Below, piece after piece: positions 6,876 through 9,376 of a stretch of 9,376 bases of DNA. Position numbers and translations under genes: made by a program. Source of the DNA: CALGFH01 sp045807325 (GTDB lineage: Bacteria; Actinomycetota; CALGFH01); the NCBI GenBank assembly GCA_045807325.1, contig JBJMHP010000170.1, positions 1 to 9,376 of the forward strand, read 5' to 3'. The number at the start of each line of letters is the position of its first letter. Position 1 is the stretch's first letter. The notes beneath the pieces are model-generated. The model ran no database searches. It was given only the letters and a program-made list of their open reading frames with translations, and was not told where the DNA came from.

Positions 6876-6898
6876 AACGTATTGGGAAAGGTACCCAA
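6876..6898 (-). promoter_or_regulatory. Candidate treS promoter -10 with adjoining inverted repeat
   Basis: TACGTT (6881-6876) fits the TAnnnT -10 pattern and would start transcription near 6869, giving a leader of about 29 nt that contains the GGGAG ribosome-binding site. Immediately upstream, TTGGG (6882-6886) and CCCAA (6894-6898) form an inverted repeat around AAAGGTA, in an AT-richer patch. A repressor bound there would cover the -10/-35 spacer. No regulator can be named. Confidence 0.45.
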
Positions 6899-6964
6899 AA
6901 TCACGACTGGTGCATCGCGCCGCCGGCGCGCGTTGGAACCTTCGACGTCGGGAGGGTGACGGTT

Positions 6965-6978
6965 GAGGAAATTTCCTC
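6965..6978. promoter_or_regulatory. 14-bp perfect palindrome next to the YihY stop codon
   Basis: GAGGAAATTTCCTC is a perfect palindrome with no spacer, directly abutting the TGA of the YihY-family gene and about 95 bp upstream of the likely treS start point. It is AT-rich in a very GC-rich context. With no loop and no T-run it is a poor terminator, so a binding site for a dimeric protein is more likely. Confidence 0.5.
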
Positions 6979-7956
6979 TCAGCGCCACGCCAGCCGGCTC
7001 CGGCGCCGCGACCCGTCCTCGCCGGACGGGTTGGTCCGCTCCTCGGTCTTGGGCGCCGGCACCCCGGCCCTGACCGCCTCCAACTGGGCCGCGAAGGCCA
7101 GCCCGAGGTAGATGGCCAGCGAGGTCAGGAAGCTCCAGATCAGGACGGCGATCATGCCGGTCAGGGGGCCGTAGGTGCGCCCCAAGGTGCCCGAGGAGCC
7201 GTTCAGGTAGAGCGCGAGCAGGCCGGTGAACACGAACCACAGCAGCACCGACATGCCCGACCCGACGGCCAGCCACGACCAGGACGGCTGGTGGCGCCGG
7301 GGGGCGGCCCGGAACAGCAGGGCGAAGGCCACGATCACGAAGCCGATGCTGAGCGGCCAGCGCAGCAGCGTCCACAGCGTCTCGACCACGCCCGACAGCC
7401 CGACGGCCCGGGCCACGTCGGAACCCCCGACGATCAGCATGAAGGCGATCAGCGTGAGGACCCCGGCCGTGCAGGCGAGCTTGAAGCCGTTCCAGTACTT
7501 GTCGGCGGTGGGGCGGTCCTGCTCGACCCCGTAGATGCGGTTGGCGCCCCGCTCGATCTGGCCCATGGCCACCGTGGCCGAGGCCAGGGCGGCCACCGCA
7601 CCCAGCAGCAGGGCCCACAGGCCGCCCCGGGCGGCGCTCTTGGCCCCCTGGCTGATGGCCTGGGTGAAGATCTGGCCGGCCGGCCCTGGGGCGAGCCGGT
7701 CGACGGTCTGGGTGAGCAGGTGGCGGAGCTGGTCCACGTTCATGGCGGTGGCCAGCCCGACCACGGCGATCACGAACGGCAGCAGGGTCAGCACCACCTG
7801 AAAGGCGAGGCTGCGCGAGTGGCTGGTGCCGTCGGCGGCCCGGAAGCGGACGAACGAGTCCTTGGCCAGCTGGCCCCAGCCGGTGGTGCGCAGGGTCTGG
7901 AGGGCGTCGTCGCCCTCCAGCTCGTGGGTCTCGGGCACGGAGGTCGCGGTGCTCAT
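6979..7956 (-). CDS. YihY/BrkB (virulence factor BrkB) family membrane protein
   Basis: This 325-residue polytopic membrane protein belongs to the YihY/UPF0761 (BrkB-like) family, once labelled ribonuclease BN by mistake. About six membrane segments lie near residues 50-70, 112-132, 160-178, 200-216, 228-250 and 265-290. The family signature near the end is present as TYGPLTGMIAVLIWSFLTSL (261-280). The usual following 'GAE-N' pattern is altered to GLAFAAQLEA. The C-terminal tail is hydrophilic with an RRRSR cluster. The family's molecular role is not settled. The start ATG has AAGGAAG upstream and overlaps the stop of the lipid kinase gene as ATGA, so the two are probably translationally coupled. 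A longer reading frame upstream is shadow sequence inside the kinase gene. The phosphatase and kinase partners suggest a role in membrane lipid handling (inference). Confidence 0.92.
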   Translation of the reverse strand: MSTATSVPETHELEGDDALQTLRTTGWGQLAKDSFVRFRAADGTSHSRSLAFQVVLTLLPFVIAVVGLATAMNVDQLRHLLTQTVDRLAPGPAGQIFTQAISQGAKSAARGGLWALLLGAVAALASATVAMGQIERGANRIYGVEQDRPTADKYWNGFKLACTAGVLTLIAFMLIVGGSDVARAVGLSGVVETLWTLLRWPLSIGFVIVAFALLFRAAPRRHQPSWSWLAVGSGMSVLLWFVFTGLLALYLNGSSGTLGRTYGPLTGMIAVLIWSFLTSLAIYLGLAFAAQLEAVRAGVPAPKTEERTNPSGEDGSRRRSRLAWR

Positions 7957-8864
7957 CCGGCACTTCCTTTCGATTGGGGCACACAGAGGGTGAGCGCCCT
8001 GGGAACCACCTCGATGACCAGGTGGTCGCGGGGGGTGTCGAGCGCGTCGCCGTCGCGCTCGACAGGCTGAGGCCGGTCGCAGTGGACCTCGACCCGCCGG
8101 GCCTGGAACGTCTCCAGCTGCGGGTCCTTGCGCCGCCGGCGCAGCAGCACCCAAACGGCCAGGGCCAGCCAGTCGGCCACGGTGCGGGTCTGGAGCACGG
8201 CCACGTCCAGCAGGCCGTCGTCGGCCCGGGCGTCGGGCATGACCGGCAGGCCGCCCTGGAGTCGGCCCAGGTTGCCGACCAGGACACCCTGGCCGGTCCG
8301 CTCCAGCGGCGGCCGGTCGTCCAGTCGCAGCCGAAACCTGGTCGCCCGCCGCCGCAGGTGCTTGAAGCCGCTGAGCACGTAGGCGACGGCCCCCAGGCGC
8401 TCCTTCAGCTTGGGGTCGGCGTCGCGGAGCATGGCCGCGTCGAAGCCGATGCCGCCCATGACCACGAAGCGGTCGTCGTCCGTGGCGGCCACGTCCAGGC
8501 GGACCCGGTCGCCGTGGAGGGCCACGTCGACCGCGGCCTCGAGGTCGGCGGGGATGTCGAAGTTGGTGGCGAGCAGGTTCCCGGTGCCGCCTGGGAGCAC
8601 GGCCAGGGGCACGTCGGTCCCGGCCAGCCCGGTGACGCAGGCCATCACCGTGCCGTCCCCGCCCTGGGCCATGACCAGGTCGACGCCCTCGGCCACGGCC
8701 TTGGCGGTCAGGCCCTGCCCCGGGTCCTCGGGGGTCGTCTCCAGCCAGAGCACCCCCAGGCCGGCGGCCTCCAGGGCCTGCTGGGTGTCGCGCTTGCGCC
8801 CGGAGGTGTCGCCGCCGCCGGTGGCCGGGTTGAACACCACCGCCACCCGCATGCGCCTATCCAT
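7953..8864 (-). CDS. Diacylglycerol kinase family (DgkB/YegS type) lipid kinase
   Basis: This 303-residue lipid kinase opens with the family strand RVAVVFNPATGGGD (FNP at 11-13). It carries the nucleotide-binding GGDGT (68-72) in VMAQGGDGTVMACV, then LAVLPGGTGNLLATNFDIP (89-107). The C-terminal beta domain contains MGGIGFDAAMLRDADPKLK and DGLLDVAVLQTRTVADWLAL, both typical of the YegS/DgkB group. Such enzymes use ATP to phosphorylate diacylglycerol or related lipids at the membrane. Some actinobacterial relatives act on other lipids or sphingoid bases, so the substrate is uncertain. The ATG at 8864 overlaps the PAP2 gene by 8 nt. An alternative ATG at 8852 (residue 5) would leave a 4-nt gap. 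It overlaps the following YihY gene by 4 nt. With the PAP2 phosphatase upstream, it could form an opposing kinase/phosphatase pair on the same lipid pool (inference). Confidence 0.95.
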   Translation of the reverse strand: MDRRMRVAVVFNPATGGGDTSGRKRDTQQALEAAGLGVLWLETTPEDPGQGLTAKAVAEGVDLVMAQGGDGTVMACVTGLAGTDVPLAVLPGGTGNLLATNFDIPADLEAAVDVALHGDRVRLDVAATDDDRFVVMGGIGFDAAMLRDADPKLKERLGAVAYVLSGFKHLRRRATRFRLRLDDRPPLERTGQGVLVGNLGRLQGGLPVMPDARADDGLLDVAVLQTRTVADWLALAVWVLLRRRRKDPQLETFQARRVEVHCDRPQPVERDGDALDTPRDHLVIEVVPRALTLCVPQSKGSAG

Positions 8865-9376
8865 GGCGCGCGGCCGATCGTCGCCACGGTCGCCGGTCGT
8901 CCGTCCCGCCGCCGTGGCGCAGGGCCCAGTGGGCCACCCCCAGCCGGATGCCGCGGACGGTGGCCAGCAGCCACACCCAGCCGAGCACCAGCCCGCCGAG
9001 CACGTCGGTGAAGTAGTGCATGCCCCGGTACATGCGGGAGGTTGCCACGACCAGCGGGACCACCACCGCCAGGGTGATGAACAGTCCCCTGACCAGGGCC
9101 GAGCGGGCCCGCTCGGAGGCGAGCACGGCCAGGGCCCCGTAGAGGGCGACGGCGGCCGCGGTGTGGCCCGAGGGGAAGCTGGAGGTGGGCGGGGCCGCGT
9201 CCAGGTGGCCGACCGGTGGGCGCTTGCGGTCCACCAGCAGGGTCACCACCAGGAAGATGCCGACCTCGCCGGCCACCGCCACCGCGACCAGCATCGGCTC
9301 CCTCCAGCGACGCCACACCCAGGCGGCGAACGCGACGGCGACCACGGCCAGGATCGTGATGGTGAGCGTCTCGGCC
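8857..9376 (-). CDS. PAP2-superfamily phosphatase, C-terminal part (N-terminus beyond window edge)
   Basis: About 173 residues are visible. The frame stays open to the right edge (AETLTITILAVVAVAF begins the visible part), so the GTG at 9345 is probably not the true start. PAP2 motifs are RP in VDRKRPPVG, SGH in SSFPSGHTAAAVALYG, and SRMYRGMHYFTDVLGG, which holds the catalytic His and Asp. The canonical Lys seven residues before the motif-1 Arg is not present, as Thr stands there. Several membrane helices flank these motifs. PAP2 enzymes remove phosphate from phosphatidate, undecaprenyl pyrophosphate or related lipids on the outer side of the membrane. The C-terminus is an Arg-rich tail, DDRRPWRRSAARHG. 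The last 8 nt overlap the kinase gene, indicating one operon. Confidence 0.92.
   Translation of the reverse strand, partial: AETLTITILAVVAVAFAAWVWRRWREPMLVAVAVAGEVGIFLVVTLLVDRKRPPVGHLDAAPPTSSFPSGHTAAAVALYGALAVLASERARSALVRGLFITLAVVVPLVVATSRMYRGMHYFTDVLGGLVLGWVWLLATVRGIRLGVAHWALRHGGGTDDRRPWRRSAARHG

Noticed and set aside
7957..8154. N-terminal extension of the YihY protein
   Set aside because: It lies inside the lipid-kinase gene in another frame. The ATG at 7956 has its own ribosome-binding site and fits the family start.

Overview
This 9.4 kb window is very GC-rich and densely coding. Overlapping stop/start codons, GTG starts, a possible leaderless promoter and the protein families present (stand-alone trehalose synthase, Gly/Tyr/Pro-rich DUF4190-like membrane protein, actinobacterial-type YihY and lipid kinase) point to a chromosomal segment of an actinomycete (Actinomycetota). 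Class or genus cannot be resolved from the sequence alone. No mobile element, CRISPR array or phage gene is visible, so it reads as ordinary housekeeping and accessory chromosome.

Layout: all genes lie on the minus strand (transcribed right to left) except one small NTF2/SnoaL-like gene at 2845-3213. From the right edge there is a tightly coupled three-gene cassette: a PAP2-family phosphatase (cut by the window edge), a DgkB/YegS-type lipid kinase and a YihY/BrkB-family membrane protein. They are joined by 8-nt and 4-nt overlaps. A 138-bp gap follows that holds a 14-bp perfect palindrome, an inverted repeat and a plausible promoter. Next come trehalose synthase (treS) and a PhzF-family protein, linked by a 4-nt GTGA overlap. 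A repeat-rich 155-bp gap separates these from an unrecognised 330-aa protein. That gene converges on the plus-strand SnoaL-like gene, and the two share a CTAG double stop.

The left part runs from a divergent 149-bp intergenic region: a DUF4190-like membrane protein, a cupredoxin lipoprotein, a DtxR/MntR-type metalloregulator, a DedA-family membrane protein, a tRNA-Leu(TAA) gene, and the 5' end of a second SnoaL-like gene at the left edge.

Functional picture: several products act at the cell envelope. The PAP2 phosphatase and the lipid kinase can carry out opposing phosphorylation steps on lipids, DedA proteins are linked to lipid-carrier transport, and YihY is a polytopic membrane protein. 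The DtxR-like regulator beside a copper-site lipoprotein suggests metal handling. Trehalose synthase supplies a compatible solute from maltose. These links are inferred from family membership and gene order. No wholly new multi-gene system is evident. The most unusual items are an altered metal-site residue in the DtxR-like protein, several intergenic repeats and palindromes, and the unrecognised 330-aa protein.
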